The notes under the pieces are model-generated. The model did no database searches, was not told where the DNA came from, and saw nothing but the letters and a program-made list of their open reading frames with translations. From Glycomyces tenuis DSM 44171 (lineage in GTDB: Bacteria; Actinomycetota; Actinomycetes; Mycobacteriales; Micromonosporaceae), in NCBI RefSeq assembly GCF_000427885.1, contig NZ_ATYW01000002.1, positions 435,199 through 499,198 on the forward strand: 64,000 bases of DNA, in the 5' to 3' direction. Positions 8,441-17,842 of this stretch are shown here, piece by piece. Numbering within the stretch: position 1 is the stretch's first letter; every line of letters starts with the position of its first letter. Position numbers and translations under genes: made by a program.

Positions 8441-9748
8441 TCAAGCTCCCAGGACCCGGTCGAGATAGGAGTTCGCGAAGCGCCGCTCCGGGTCGACCTC
8501 GTCCCTCACGGCCAGGAAGTCGTCGAAGCGCTCGTAGCGCTCGCTCAAGCCCTTGGCGTCCAGCCAGTGCAGCTTGCCCCAATGCGGACGGCCGTCGACG
8601 GCGTTGCAGATCTCGGCCGCCGCCTTGAAATACTCCTCGTAGTCGTGCCGGTGGTACTGGTGGACCGCCACATACGCCGTCTTGCGGCCGTGCGCGGTCG
8701 AGAGCCACACGTCGTCGGCCGCGGCGAACCGCACCTCCACCGGGAACGAGACGTTGAACCCGCCCGCGTCCACCCGCGCCTTGAGATCGCGCAGCACCTC
8801 CGCCAGCGCCTCGCGCGGCACCGCGTACTCCATCTCCCGGAACACGACCTTCCGCGGCGAGGTGAACACCCTGTGCGAGACGTCGGTGTAGTTGCGGGAG
8901 CTCCACACGCGACCGGCCAGCCGGTTCAGGCTCGGCACGGCCTGGGGGAACCGCGCCCCCACCCGGTTGCTCGCCTCGAACAGGGCGTTCTCGGTGAAGC
9001 CCTCGTTCCACCAGTACTCCAGGCGAGTGGGGCGCCGCTTGCGCTCCTCCATGGAGTACCGGTTGTTCTGCTTGGTCAGCGTCCGCTCGGTGTGCGGGAA
9101 CCAGTAGAACTCGAAGTGGTCGTTCTCGGCCACCAGCTCGTCCAGGCCGCCCAGGACCGCGTCCAGACGCATCGGCGTCTCCACCGCCTGCAACTGGAAC
9201 GCCGGCACGCACTGGATCGACACCTCCGTGATGATCCCCAGCGCGCCCAGCCCGATCCGCGCCGCGGCGAACAGCTCGGGCCGCCGCTCCGGCGAGCACC
9301 GCACGACGGCGCCGTCGGCCAGCACCATCTGGAGCGCGCTCACCTGCCACGCCAATCCCCGGTACCGGTCCCCGGTGCCGTGCGTGCCGGTCGAGATCGC
9401 CCCCGAGACCGTCTGGCGGTCGATGTCGCCCATGTTCTCCAGCGCCAGACCGTGGGCGTCCAAGACCTTGTTGAGCCGCCACATCGGCATGCCCGCCTCG
9501 ACGGTGACCACGTTCGTCTCGGTGTCGACGCGCACCACGCCGTCCATGTCGCCCATGTCCACCAGGACGCCCTCGGGAGCGGCGATGCCGCTGAAGGAGT
9601 GCCCGGCGCCCACCGCCTTGACGCGCAGCCCGTCGGCGGCGGCCTCGCGCACCGCCGCGGCGATCTCGTTCACCTTGCCGGGCTTGACGGTTCGGACGGG
9701 TTCGACGGCTTCGGTGCCGGACCAGTTCCGCCAGAGAGAGGTAGCCAT
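8441..9748 (-). CDS. FAD-linked D-arabinono-1,4-lactone/alditol oxidase family protein
   Basis: 435-aa oxidase of the VAO family. The N-terminal PCMH FAD domain contains GAGHSFS, whose His usually carries covalent FAD in this family, and TVSGAISTGTHGTG for the pyrophosphate. The C-terminal ALO domain ends with the conserved HWGKLH motif. Such enzymes oxidise sugar lactones (arabinono-, gulono-lactone) or alditols with O2. It is divergent from the PLP deaminase/aldolase gene, with 74 bp between them, so the two may share a control region. Exact substrate cannot be told from sequence. Confidence 0.85.
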   Translation of the reverse strand: MATSLWRNWSGTEAVEPVRTVKPGKVNEIAAAVREAAADGLRVKAVGAGHSFSGIAAPEGVLVDMGDMDGVVRVDTETNVVTVEAGMPMWRLNKVLDAHGLALENMGDIDRQTVSGAISTGTHGTGDRYRGLAWQVSALQMVLADGAVVRCSPERRPELFAAARIGLGALGIITEVSIQCVPAFQLQAVETPMRLDAVLGGLDELVAENDHFEFYWFPHTERTLTKQNNRYSMEERKRRPTRLEYWWNEGFTENALFEASNRVGARFPQAVPSLNRLAGRVWSSRNYTDVSHRVFTSPRKVVFREMEYAVPREALAEVLRDLKARVDAGGFNVSFPVEVRFAAADDVWLSTAHGRKTAYVAVHQYHRHDYEEYFKAAAEICNAVDGRPHWGKLHWLDAKGLSERYERFDDFLAVRDEVDPERRFANSYLDRVLGA

Positions 9749-9822
9749 TGGGTCTCCGGTTTGTCTGCGGTCTACTTAAAGGTAGCTTTCATCTAACCCG
9801 CACCCAACAGGAGGGAAGGCGT

Positions 9823-11067
9823 ATGGGTCTCGACATCGCACCGGGCCTCGGTTCGACGGAACCGGTCCTCGGCTCGACAGACTGTCTGTTCGCGGAGCTC
9901 GACCGCGCGACGGCGAAGCTCCAGCCGCCCTTCGCCGTCGTCGAGCTCGGTGCGTTCGACACCAACGCGGCCATCCTGCGGCGCAACGCCCTCGGCAAAC
10001 CGCTGCGGCTGGTCAGCAAGTCGCTGCGCTGCCGGGCCCTCATGCGCCGGGCCCTCGCCCAACCCGGCTTCAAAGGCGTCCTGGCCTACACCCTGCCCGA
10101 GGCGCTGTGGCTGGCCGAGGAGTTCGACGACGTCCTGGTCGCCTACCCGACGGCGAACGCCGACGCCCTGCGCCACCTGGCCGGCGACGAGGAGCTGGCC
10201 CGGCGCGTGACGATCATGGTCGACTCGGTCGAGCACCTCGACCACCTCCGGGAGGCCGCCGCCCCCGTCCCCGGCAGGCCGCTGCGGCTGTGCCTGGAGC
10301 TGGACATGTCGCTCGACCTCCTCGGCGGCCGGGTCCACATCGGCGCGCACCGCTCGCCGGTGCACACGCCCGAGCAGGCCCTGGCCATGGCCCACGAGAT
10401 CGACAAGCGCCCCGGCGTGCGCCTGGTGGGCCTGATGGGCTACGAGTCGCAGATCGCCGGCGTCCAGGACGGCCCCGGCAGCGCCAAACTCAAGTACCCG
10501 CTGGTGCGGCTCATGCAGCGGATCTCCCGCGCCGAACTCGCCGAGCGGCGTGCCGAGGCCGTCGCCGCGGTCAGGAGCGCGGCCGACATCGAGTTCGTCA
10601 ACGGCGGCGGCACCGGCTCGGTCGTCTCGACCGCCGCCGACCCCTCCGTCACCGAGATCGCCGCCGGCTCGGGCCTGTACTCGCCGGCGCTGTTCGACGG
10701 CTACCGCTCGATCCGCCCGCTCCCGGCCGCGTTCTTCGCGCTGCCGGTGGTGCGCCGCCCCCGCCCGGGCATCGTCACCGCCCTCGGCGGCGGCTGGACG
10801 GCCTCGGGCGTGCCCGGCTGGGACCGCCTGCCGAAACCGACGTTCCCCCGCGGCCTGTCCTACACCAGGACCGAGGGCGCCGGCGAGGTCCAGACGCCGC
10901 TGCGCGGCAGGGCCGCCGACGAACTCGCCCTCGGCTCCCGGGTGTGGATGCGCCACGCCAAGGCCGGGGAGCTGGCCGAGCGGGTCAACACGCTGCAACT
11001 GGTCGCCGCGGGCCGCATCGTCGACGAGGTCCCCACCTACCGCGGCGAAGGCTTCGCCTTCGCCTGA
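9823..11067 (+). CDS. PLP-dependent amino-acid deaminase/aldolase (D-threonine aldolase family)
   Basis: 414-aa fold-type III PLP enzyme with an alanine-racemase-like N-terminal barrel. The probable Schiff-base lysine is in LRLVSKSLRC near residue 65. The C-terminal beta domain contains the conserved RGRAADELALGSRVWMRHAKAGEL with a metal-binding His/Cys-type region typical of D-threonine aldolase and D-serine dehydratase relatives. The start at 9823 is set by the strong site GGAGGGAAGG 3 nt upstream; an in-frame ATG at 9748 would overlap the divergent gene. Known families give D-Ser/D-Thr/beta-hydroxy amino-acid activity; the substrate here is inferred only to class. Confidence 0.85.
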   Translation: MGLDIAPGLGSTEPVLGSTDCLFAELDRATAKLQPPFAVVELGAFDTNAAILRRNALGKPLRLVSKSLRCRALMRRALAQPGFKGVLAYTLPEALWLAEEFDDVLVAYPTANADALRHLAGDEELARRVTIMVDSVEHLDHLREAAAPVPGRPLRLCLELDMSLDLLGGRVHIGAHRSPVHTPEQALAMAHEIDKRPGVRLVGLMGYESQIAGVQDGPGSAKLKYPLVRLMQRISRAELAERRAEAVAAVRSAADIEFVNGGGTGSVVSTAADPSVTEIAAGSGLYSPALFDGYRSIRPLPAAFFALPVVRRPRPGIVTALGGGWTASGVPGWDRLPKPTFPRGLSYTRTEGAGEVQTPLRGRAADELALGSRVWMRHAKAGELAERVNTLQLVAAGRIVDEVPTYRGEGFAFA

Positions 11068-11069
11068 AC

Positions 11070-11088
11070 GGCGGGCGCCGCGCCCGCC
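11070..11088. terminator. Hairpin between convergent genes
   Basis: GGCGGGCG (11070-11077) pairs with CGCCCGCC (11081-11088) around a 3-nt loop, between the convergent deaminase/aldolase and penicillin-binding protein genes. A second stem (CGCCTCG/CGAGGCG) follows. No clear T-run, as is usual in high-GC hosts; probably a bidirectional terminator. Confidence 0.5.
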
Positions 11089-11135
11089 TCGCGCACTCCG
11101 AGGCGGGCGGGCCTCGACGGGCCGCCGCTTCGCGG

Positions 11136-13937
11136 TCAGTCGTCGTCCCAGCCGCCGTTGCCATTGCCGTTTCCGTTCCCATTGCCGTTGCCGCCACCGC
11201 CGCCACCGCCGCCGCCGTTGTTCTCGCACAGGCCCAGCGCCTCCGAGATCGGATCGCACGGCTGGCCGTTGCCGCCGCCGCCGTTCGGCTGCCCGCATCT
11301 GGAGTCGGTCGGGTTGGCCGCGCAGTAGGGACTCGACGGGTCGATCGTGCCGTCCTCGTTGAGGATGTCGTCCACGATCGGACTGCCCACGTGCTGGGCC
11401 TCCGTCCAGCCCTGCTGCTCGTACCCCTTGGTCTCGATCACCCCGGTCATGAACTGCATCCACACCGGATAGCTCAGGGTCGAACCGAAGACGCCGTCGG
11501 TGCCGCCGTCCTTGTTCAGCAGCGGCGCGGACTCGGCGGTCGCGTTGCCGACCCACGCGGCGATGCTCAGCTGCGGGATCGCGCCGACGTACCAGGTGTG
11601 GGCGTTGGCGCCGTCGTACTCCTCGGCGGCCTCCCACGTACCGGTCTTGCCGGTGTAGGGGCGGGAGAGCGGCTCGCCCTCGCCCTTGATCTCGGAGCCC
11701 ACCCACTGGAGGTTGCGGGCGATGCTCACGTCGAGCGCCTGGGTCGACTCGAGCTCGCGGATCGGCTCGACCTCGTTGCCGTCGCGGTCGTAGACCGCCT
11801 CGACGAAGTGCGTCTCGTTGTAGACCCCGTCGGCGGCGATCGTGGCGTACACGGTGGCCATGTTCATCACGCTGGTCGGGTACTGGCCGAAGCTGATGTG
11901 GTAGTAGAACGGCGAGTTCGCGGACTCCAGGTCCAGCGGCGTGCGCACCGGCGTGCCGTCGTCGTTGTACCCGTCGAGCGAGGCGAGCGTGTCGATGCGG
12001 CCGGTCTCGTCGGTGGCGTAGCTGCCGTCCTCGTTTTGGATGACCCCGTGGCGCGAGTAGGTGATCGTGCCGTCGTCTTCCTTGTAGAACTGGTAGGTGA
12101 CCTGCTCGCCGCCCTCGTTCTGGCTCATCGAGCGCAGGCCCATGTCGATCGCGGTCTCGAGGATCGCGGTGGCGCCGTACTTCTCGGCGATCGCGTACAT
12201 CGGGGTGTTGCGCGAGTCGCGCACCGCGTCGGTCAGCGTCCGGTCGGTGTTCTCGGTGGCGCCGGCGTTGCTGATCGTGTTGTCCTCGAAGTCGCTCAGC
12301 GTCTCGAACTCGCGCGGCGAGTCGGAGTTCCACCACGAGTCGATCGAGGCGCCGTTCTTGATCGCCGTCGCAGCGGTGATCATCTTGAACGTCGACGACG
12401 GCGGGTGCGGGTTCTCGATCCCCGCCTTGTCGACGCCGAGGCCGTTCTCGCCGCCGTAGTAGCCGAGGACGCGGCCCGTGCCCGGCTCGACGGCGACGAC
12501 GGAACTGGCCATGGACGCGTTGTACTCGGCGAGGGCGGCGTTGTCGTTGCTGTTCTCGAACTCGAAGTAGCCGTCCTCGTTCTCGTACTCGGCCGCGGCG
12601 GCCGGCTCCTCGACGACGTTGCCCTCGTCGTCGACCAGCTGGCCCTCCTCGTTCGTCTCGCGCTTGAGGTCGCCGCGGCCGGCGGTGTCCTCGGCCAGCC
12701 GCTGGATCTCCGGGTCGATGGTCAGGGCCACCGTGTAGCCGCCGGTGCCCTCGTCGTGGCCGTAGAAGTCCTCCTTGGTCAGGCCGTAGCGGCTCTCCAG
12801 CTCCGCCCAGACATAGCCGTCGGTCGGGTTGGTGATGAAGCCCGTCGGCGTGTCGTGGCCCCACGAGCCGGGGTTCTTGAGCTGCTCGTTGGTCTCGGGC
12901 ATGCCGGCGTCGAGCTGCTCCTGGACGAGCTGCCGCTCCTCCTCGGTGAGGTCTTCGAGGGTGAGCAGGGCCTCCATGCCGTGCGTCCAGCGGTCGAGCG
13001 GGGCGGTGTCGCCCTCCTCGACGACCCGGGGGTCGAAGGAGCCGTCACCCGCCTTGACCTGCATGACCAGCACCATCGCCTCGCCCCAGGTCAGCTCCTC
13101 GAGCTTCTTGCCGAACCAGACCTCGGAGGCCGCGGCGATGCCGTAGGCGCCGCGGTTGTAGAAGTTGAGGTTCAGGTAGTGCAGGAGGATCTCCTCCTTG
13201 GTGTACTCCTGCTCCAGCTTCATCGCCATGATGGCCTCGCGGGCCTTGCGGCCGTACGAGATGTCGTCGCGGATGTCGGCGACCATGCCGGCGTACTGCT
13301 GGCTGATCGTCGAGGCGCCCTGCGTGTCGCCGCCGGTGACGTTGTTGATCAGGGCGCGCAGGGTGCCGGCGTAGTCGACGCCCTCGTGCTCGAAGTAGTT
13401 CTTGTCCTCCAGGGCCAGCAGCGACCAGACGACGCTCCTGGGAAGGTCTTCGTAGTCGTCGACGAGCTTGCGGTTGAACTCGCCGTAGCCGGCGACGACG
13501 GTCTCGCCGTCGGCGTAGGTGAAGGTGGTGGACTCGCCGAAGGCGAGATCCTCGGGCGCGGGCACGCTCTGGAAGAACGCGGCGCCGACGACGGTGCCCG
13601 AGCCGAGCAGCATGATGCCGACCAGGATGAGGGCGGCGTAGACGCGGCGGCGGCGCATGGACATGCGCTTCTTCTTGGGCTTCGGCTCGTCCGGGGTCCT
13701 GGCGCGCACCGCCGAGACGACCGAGGCCCGCCCCATGTTGCCCGGCCCCGTGCCCGAACCTCCACCTGGACCCGCGCCCATGCCTCCGCCCGCGCCCGGC
13801 CCAGTGCCCATGCCTCCGCTTGAGCCCGCACCTGTGCCCGCGCCCACGCCCGCGGGGCCCGCCGGAGGTTCGATCCTCGGCGAGCCGACGGGGGGTCGGG
13901 CCTCGGGGTACTGGTCGCGGCGTTCGTAGTCGCTCAT
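11136..13937 (-). CDS. Class A penicillin-binding protein (transglycosylase/transpeptidase)
   Basis: 933-aa bifunctional peptidoglycan synthase. A cytosolic Gly/Pro/Met-rich N-terminus (1-80) and a basic stretch lead to one membrane anchor (about 99-122). The GT51 glycosyltransferase domain has LEDKNYFEHEGVD and QGASTISQQYA. The penicillin-binding domain has Ser515-Thr-Phe-Lys518, a SRNTP (SxN) block and YTGKTGTW (KTG). The C-terminal tail is low complexity, with two short Cys-containing segments and a run of alternating Gly/Asn before WDDD. The ATG at 13937 is preferred to a TTG two codons earlier. It acts on the outer face of the membrane in wall growth. Probable ponA-type function; paralogue identity not assigned. 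Confidence 0.92.
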   Translation of the reverse strand: MSDYERRDQYPEARPPVGSPRIEPPAGPAGVGAGTGAGSSGGMGTGPGAGGGMGAGPGGGSGTGPGNMGRASVVSAVRARTPDEPKPKKKRMSMRRRRVYAALILVGIMLLGSGTVVGAAFFQSVPAPEDLAFGESTTFTYADGETVVAGYGEFNRKLVDDYEDLPRSVVWSLLALEDKNYFEHEGVDYAGTLRALINNVTGGDTQGASTISQQYAGMVADIRDDISYGRKAREAIMAMKLEQEYTKEEILLHYLNLNFYNRGAYGIAAASEVWFGKKLEELTWGEAMVLVMQVKAGDGSFDPRVVEEGDTAPLDRWTHGMEALLTLEDLTEEERQLVQEQLDAGMPETNEQLKNPGSWGHDTPTGFITNPTDGYVWAELESRYGLTKEDFYGHDEGTGGYTVALTIDPEIQRLAEDTAGRGDLKRETNEEGQLVDDEGNVVEEPAAAAEYENEDGYFEFENSNDNAALAEYNASMASSVVAVEPGTGRVLGYYGGENGLGVDKAGIENPHPPSSTFKMITAATAIKNGASIDSWWNSDSPREFETLSDFEDNTISNAGATENTDRTLTDAVRDSRNTPMYAIAEKYGATAILETAIDMGLRSMSQNEGGEQVTYQFYKEDDGTITYSRHGVIQNEDGSYATDETGRIDTLASLDGYNDDGTPVRTPLDLESANSPFYYHISFGQYPTSVMNMATVYATIAADGVYNETHFVEAVYDRDGNEVEPIRELESTQALDVSIARNLQWVGSEIKGEGEPLSRPYTGKTGTWEAAEEYDGANAHTWYVGAIPQLSIAAWVGNATAESAPLLNKDGGTDGVFGSTLSYPVWMQFMTGVIETKGYEQQGWTEAQHVGSPIVDDILNEDGTIDPSSPYCAANPTDSRCGQPNGGGGNGQPCDPISEALGLCENNGGGGGGGGGNGNGNGNGNGNGGWDDD
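11147..11222. repeat. Low-complexity Gly/Asn codon repeat at the 3' end of the PBP gene
   Basis: Short degenerate hexamer/trinucleotide repeats (AAC-GGC and GGC/GGT codons on the minus strand) encode the G/N tail of the penicillin-binding protein. Such runs vary in length by slippage, so the count may differ between strains. Confidence 0.7.
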
Positions 13938-14186
13938 GCTCAACCATCCACGTGTTCGATGTGCCGATCGGTGGCCAGAGGGCCGTCGTCACTCGGCCTT
14001 GCCGGGGCGCACCGGGAGGGAAGGTGCTGGAGCACCTCGTCGGCGCCCGGCGCTGTCATCGCCGGGGGAGGCTTGGATGATAGCGAACCCATTCCCGGCT
14101 TGCGATACATCCTCAGTTTGGCAGGCTACGCCATCAGTCCCAAAGCCACCATGGGCATTGGTGGCGAATCCTATTCGCGCCGGGCG

Positions 14187-15833
14187 TCACCGCTGGTCGG
14201 ACACGCCGCGGGCGGCCCGTCGGCCGGAGAAGAGGCAGCCGCCGAGGAAGGTGCCCTCGAGCGAACGGTAGCCGTGCATGCCGCCCCCGCCGAAGCCGGC
14301 GGCCTCCCCGGCCGCGTAGAGCCCCGGCAGCGGCGATCCGTCCACACGCAGCACACGGCCGTCCAGATCGGTCTGGAGGCCGCCGAGGGTCTTCCGGGTG
14401 AGGATGTTGAGCCGCACGCCGATGAGCGGCCCCGCCCCCGCGTCGAGCAGCCGGTGCGGCGAGGCCACCCGAATGAGCCGGTCCCCGCGGTAGTTCCTGG
14501 CCCCGCGCAGGGCCATGACCTGCAAATCCTTGGTGAACTTGTTGGCCATCTCGGCGTCGCGGCCCGCCACGGCCTCCCGCACGGCCTCGAACTCCAGCAG
14601 CGGCTCGTCTGTGATGGAATTCATGCCCTCGACGAGCTTCGGGAGTGAATCGGCCACCGTGAAGTCCACGCCGCGCTCCTTGAACGCCTCCACCGGACCC
14701 GGCGCGCCGGGCAGCACCCGCTTCAGGAGCAGCCTGATGTCCTTCCCGGTCAAGTCCGGGTTCTGCTCCGACCCCGAGAGCGCGAACTCCTTCTCGAGGA
14801 TCTTCTGCGTGAGCACGAACCACGTGTGCTCATACCCGGTGGTCATGATGTGCTCGAGTGTCCCCAAGGTGTCGAAACCGGGGAACAGCGGCGAAGGCAG
14901 CCGCCTCCCGGTCGCGTCGAGCCACAGCGACGAAGGCCCCGGCAGGATCCGGATGCCGTGCATCGGCCAGACGGGATCCCAGTTCGTGATGCCCTCGGTG
15001 TAGTGCCACATGCGGTCGCGGTTGATGAGGCTGGCGCCGGCGTCCTCGGCGATCCCGAGCATGCGCCCGTCGACGTGGGCGGGCACCCCGGCGATCATCC
15101 GCTTCGGCGGCGCGCCGAGCCGCTCCGGCCAGTTCCGCCGGACCATCTCGAAGTTCCCGCCGATGCCGCCGGAGGTGACGACCACGGCCTCGGCGGTGAA
15201 GGAGAACTCCCCGGTGACGTCCCGGCTCGTGGAGACCCCGCGCGGCGCCTCGTCGTCGGCCAGCACCGAGCCGCTCACGCCCGTCACGGCCCCCTCGGCG
15301 GTCTCGATCCGGTCGACCCGGTGCCGGAAGGCCAAGCGGACCCGCCCCGAACCCGCGGCCTCGCGCACCAGCCGCGCGAACGGCTCGACCAGCCCCGGCC
15401 CGGTGCCCCAGGTGATGTGGAACCGCGGCACCGAGTTCCCGTGCCCCTCGGCGGTGTAGCCGCCGCGCTCGGCCCACCCCACCACGGGGAAGAACCGCAC
15501 GCCCAGGCCGTGCAGCCAGGCGCGCTTCTCACCGGACGCGAAGTCGACGTACGCCTCGGCCCACTTGCGGGGCCACTCGTCCTCCGGGCGGTCGAAGCCG
15601 GCGCTCCCGAGCCAGTCCCGCCACGCCAGCTCGCGCGAGTCCTTGATGCCCATGCGCCGCTGCTCGGGCGAGTCGACCAGGAACAGCCCGCCGAAGGACC
15701 AGAACGCCTGCCCGCCGAGGGACTGCGGGCCCTCCTGGTCGACGAGCACCACGGACTTCCCCGACCGGGCCAACTCGGCGGTGGCGACCAGCCCCGCGAG
15801 CCCGGCCCCCACCACGATGACGTCACTGTCCAT
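14187..15833 (-). CDS. FAD-binding dehydrogenase (fumarate reductase/KsdD-like flavoprotein)
   Basis: 548-aa cytosolic flavoprotein. The N-terminal Rossmann motif is VIVVGAGLAGLVATAELARSG and the C-terminal FAD region is LPGLYAAGEAAGFGGGGMHG. The fold is that of succinate dehydrogenase/fumarate reductase flavoproteins and 3-ketosteroid dehydrogenases, but no covalent-flavin His or steroid-specific motif is evident, so the substrate is unknown. It is monocistronic, with a sigma70-like promoter about 50-80 bp upstream. Confidence 0.85.
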   Translation of the reverse strand: MDSDVIVVGAGLAGLVATAELARSGKSVVLVDQEGPQSLGGQAFWSFGGLFLVDSPEQRRMGIKDSRELAWRDWLGSAGFDRPEDEWPRKWAEAYVDFASGEKRAWLHGLGVRFFPVVGWAERGGYTAEGHGNSVPRFHITWGTGPGLVEPFARLVREAAGSGRVRLAFRHRVDRIETAEGAVTGVSGSVLADDEAPRGVSTSRDVTGEFSFTAEAVVVTSGGIGGNFEMVRRNWPERLGAPPKRMIAGVPAHVDGRMLGIAEDAGASLINRDRMWHYTEGITNWDPVWPMHGIRILPGPSSLWLDATGRRLPSPLFPGFDTLGTLEHIMTTGYEHTWFVLTQKILEKEFALSGSEQNPDLTGKDIRLLLKRVLPGAPGPVEAFKERGVDFTVADSLPKLVEGMNSITDEPLLEFEAVREAVAGRDAEMANKFTKDLQVMALRGARNYRGDRLIRVASPHRLLDAGAGPLIGVRLNILTRKTLGGLQTDLDGRVLRVDGSPLPGLYAAGEAAGFGGGGMHGYRSLEGTFLGGCLFSGRRAARGVSDQR

Positions 15834-15881
15834 GGCCCGAGCACCTTTCGAAAGCAGCAGCGCCTACCGGCGCGTAGGGGA

Positions 15882-15911
15882 GGTATACCAGTGCGGGGAC
15901 GAGCCCGTCAA
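15882..15911 (-). promoter_or_regulatory. Sigma70-like promoter of the flavoprotein gene
   Basis: On the minus strand TTGACG (15911-15906) is followed after 18 bp by TATACC (15887-15882), a good match to the housekeeping -35/-10 pattern, about 50 bp before the start codon at 15833. Confidence 0.55.
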
Positions 15912-16072
15912 CCGGTCGATCCCCGGTCGCCGCATGGGAAGCCCGAAGCGCCGAGCCGACGCATGACACAACCCTTAGCTCTTCACCGCGCCGCCCGCGC
16001 TCTCGGCCCTCTTCCGACCGGCATCAGCGATACACGATGTCACCTGTGGCCGTGGTCCTGGCGGTGCTCTGC

Positions 16073-16333
16073 CTACTTCTCACCTTGTGCACGGTCGTGG
16101 CGGGACCGGCGCACGGCGTAGGCGGCGACCGCCGCCGCGAGCGTGAGCCCCCAGGGGAGGAAGGACAGCCCCGGCAAAGCTGCTCCCCAGCTGTCCCGAT
16201 CCATCTCGTCGAGACCGCCGAAGACCTCGGTGGTCACCCGCAGCCCCGCCTGCATGACCGTGATCGCGGCGCCCGCCCCCGGGACCACCGCGAACCAGAC
16301 CGGCACCCGACGCCGCCCTCGGACGTCGAGCAC
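16073..16333 (-). CDS. Small two-helix membrane protein, hypothetical
   Basis: 86-aa product starting at GTG (16333), with two hydrophobic segments: VPVWFAVVPGAGAAITVMQAG (about 11-30) and LSFLPWGLTLAAAVAAYAVRR (about 56-76), then a charged tail. It follows the alpha/beta hydrolase gene by 48 bp in the same direction and may be its last operon member. It could equally be the C-terminal remnant of a larger DoxX-sized membrane protein. I do not recognise a family. AGG lies about 8 nt before the GTG, so the start is only moderately supported. Confidence 0.45.
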   Translation of the reverse strand: MLDVRGRRRVPVWFAVVPGAGAAITVMQAGLRVTTEVFGGLDEMDRDSWGAALPGLSFLPWGLTLAAAVAAYAVRRSRHDRAQGEK

Positions 16334-16381
16334 CGGCTCGACCTGGCCGAGCGCGGCGCCGACTGACCGGATGCTCGCCGT

Positions 16382-17248
16382 TCAAGCCCGTTCGAGGAGC
16401 GCCTTGAGCGCGTCGGCGAACTGCGCGGGGCGTTCGACGGGGCCGAGGTGGCCCCCGGGGAACTCGGTCAGCGGGAGGCCGAGCCGCTCGGCCAGCGCCG
16501 CGGTGGTCCGGTAGGGCAGCTGGCCGCGTGAGTCGATGCCGGCGGCGGGGACCAGGCGCGCGGCCGTCGCGCCGAGCGCGGTCAGCTCGGGCTCGGCGGT
16601 GGCGAACGGGACCAGGATGTGCTCGAGGAAGATCGGCTGGAGCTCGCCGATCCGCGCGAACAGCTCCAGCAGCTCCGGATCGGGCGGCTCGGGCCGCGTC
16701 TCCGCGTAGCCGTCGAGCCAGTCGCCGGTGTGGCGCAGAGCCGGGGCGGCCGAGTCCGTTCCCGGAGCCGCCATGGCGGCGGCCATGGCCTTCATCGCCT
16801 CGGCGCCGCCGTGGGCGCGCGCGGCCGCCCGGACCGATTCGAGCGCGGCGCGGTGGTGTTCGGCGTCGGGCAGCAGGCCGACGAGCGGCGGCTCGTGGAC
16901 GACGGCGAGGCGGACGCGCTCGGGGTGGCGGGCCGAGAGCGCGAGGGCGGTGATTGCGCCGGAGCTGGAGCCGAACACGATCGGCGGTTCGTCGAAGAGC
17001 GCCTCGATCAGCCCGAGCGCGTCCTCGGCGTGGACCGCCGGGTGCTGCTCGCCGGGCGCGGCGTCCGCCCGCGCCGCCGAGGCCACGCGGCTGGACATGG
17101 CGACGACGCGATAGCGGTCGGCCAGGTGCGAGGCGAATCGGTCGAAGACGCCGCCGTGCCCGGCGCCGCCGGGCAGGAGCAGCAGGGGCGGCCCTTCGCC
17201 GCGGTGGTCGTAGTCGACGGCGGTGCCGTTGAGTGTCGCGGTCGGCAT
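16382..17248 (-). CDS. Alpha/beta hydrolase
   Basis: 288-aa alpha/beta-hydrolase-fold protein. The oxyanion region is LLLPGGAGHGG, the nucleophile elbow is FGSSSGAIT and the catalytic His is near the C-terminus in FPGGHLGPVERP. The cap region is Ala-rich. The gene is 19 bp downstream of, and codirectional with, the TetR gene at 17268-17837, so it is the probable target of that repressor. The natural ester or substrate is unknown. Confidence 0.85.
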   Translation of the reverse strand: MPTATLNGTAVDYDHRGEGPPLLLLPGGAGHGGVFDRFASHLADRYRVVAMSSRVASAARADAAPGEQHPAVHAEDALGLIEALFDEPPIVFGSSSGAITALALSARHPERVRLAVVHEPPLVGLLPDAEHHRAALESVRAAARAHGGAEAMKAMAAAMAAPGTDSAAPALRHTGDWLDGYAETRPEPPDPELLELFARIGELQPIFLEHILVPFATAEPELTALGATAARLVPAAGIDSRGQLPYRTTAALAERLGLPLTEFPGGHLGPVERPAQFADALKALLERA

Positions 17249-17267
17249 GGGTTCCTCCAGTGCGGGT

Positions 17268-17837
17268 TCAGATCGTCGACCAGTCGGTGAGGGTGTGGTG
17301 GAGGGCGTCGACCGCTCGCCGCCATGAGGCGTCGAGACTGCGGCCGGCCGTGAATCCGCCGGTGGCCTCGAGGTCGCTGAAGCCGTGGAAGGTGCTGCGC
17401 AGCAGCCGGACCGCGTCGGTGGCGGCCGATTCGGACAGCTCGTAGCCGCGCAGGAGCGCGTAGCACAGTTCGATGATGCGGGCCGCGCCCGCCGATGCGG
17501 CGAGCCGTTCGGGTGAGACCGGGAAGCGGGTGGCGGCGTAGCGGCCGGGATGCTCGGTCGCGAAGGCCCGGTAGGCGTCGGCGAAGGCGCTCAAGGCGGC
17601 GCGGCCGGATCGCCCCGCCACGGCCGCGCCCAGGGCGTCGGCCCATTCGTCGAGCGCGAGCAGCGCCACGCGCTCGTGGAGGTCGGCCAGGCCCCGGATG
17701 TGGGTGTAGAGGCTGGCGTCGCGGACGCCGAACCGTTTGGCGAGCACCGCGAGCGTCAGATGGTCGAAGCCGATCTCGTCGGCGAGGTCGGCGGCGGCGG
17801 CCACCAGGGCCTCTGGGGTGAGTCCTGCGCGCGGCAT
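17268..17837 (-). CDS. TetR/AcrR family repressor
   Basis: 189-aa regulator. The N-terminal helix-turn-helix (LTLAVLAKRFGVRDASLYTHIRGLADLHERV) is canonical for TetR, and the C-terminal ligand domain resembles the WHG type (SYTFHGFSDLEATGGF-like region, here RSTFHGFSDLEATGGF). I chose the ATG at 17837, with AGGA 8 nt upstream; an ATG at 17852 would place the start inside the putative operator. It heads an operon with the hydrolase, and the operator-like repeats at its start suggest autorepression. Confidence 0.88.
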   Translation of the reverse strand: MPRAGLTPEALVAAAADLADEIGFDHLTLAVLAKRFGVRDASLYTHIRGLADLHERVALLALDEWADALGAAVAGRSGRAALSAFADAYRAFATEHPGRYAATRFPVSPERLAASAGAARIIELCYALLRGYELSESAATDAVRLLRSTFHGFSDLEATGGFTAGRSLDASWRRAVDALHHTLTDWSTI

Positions 17838-17842
17838 ACGAA

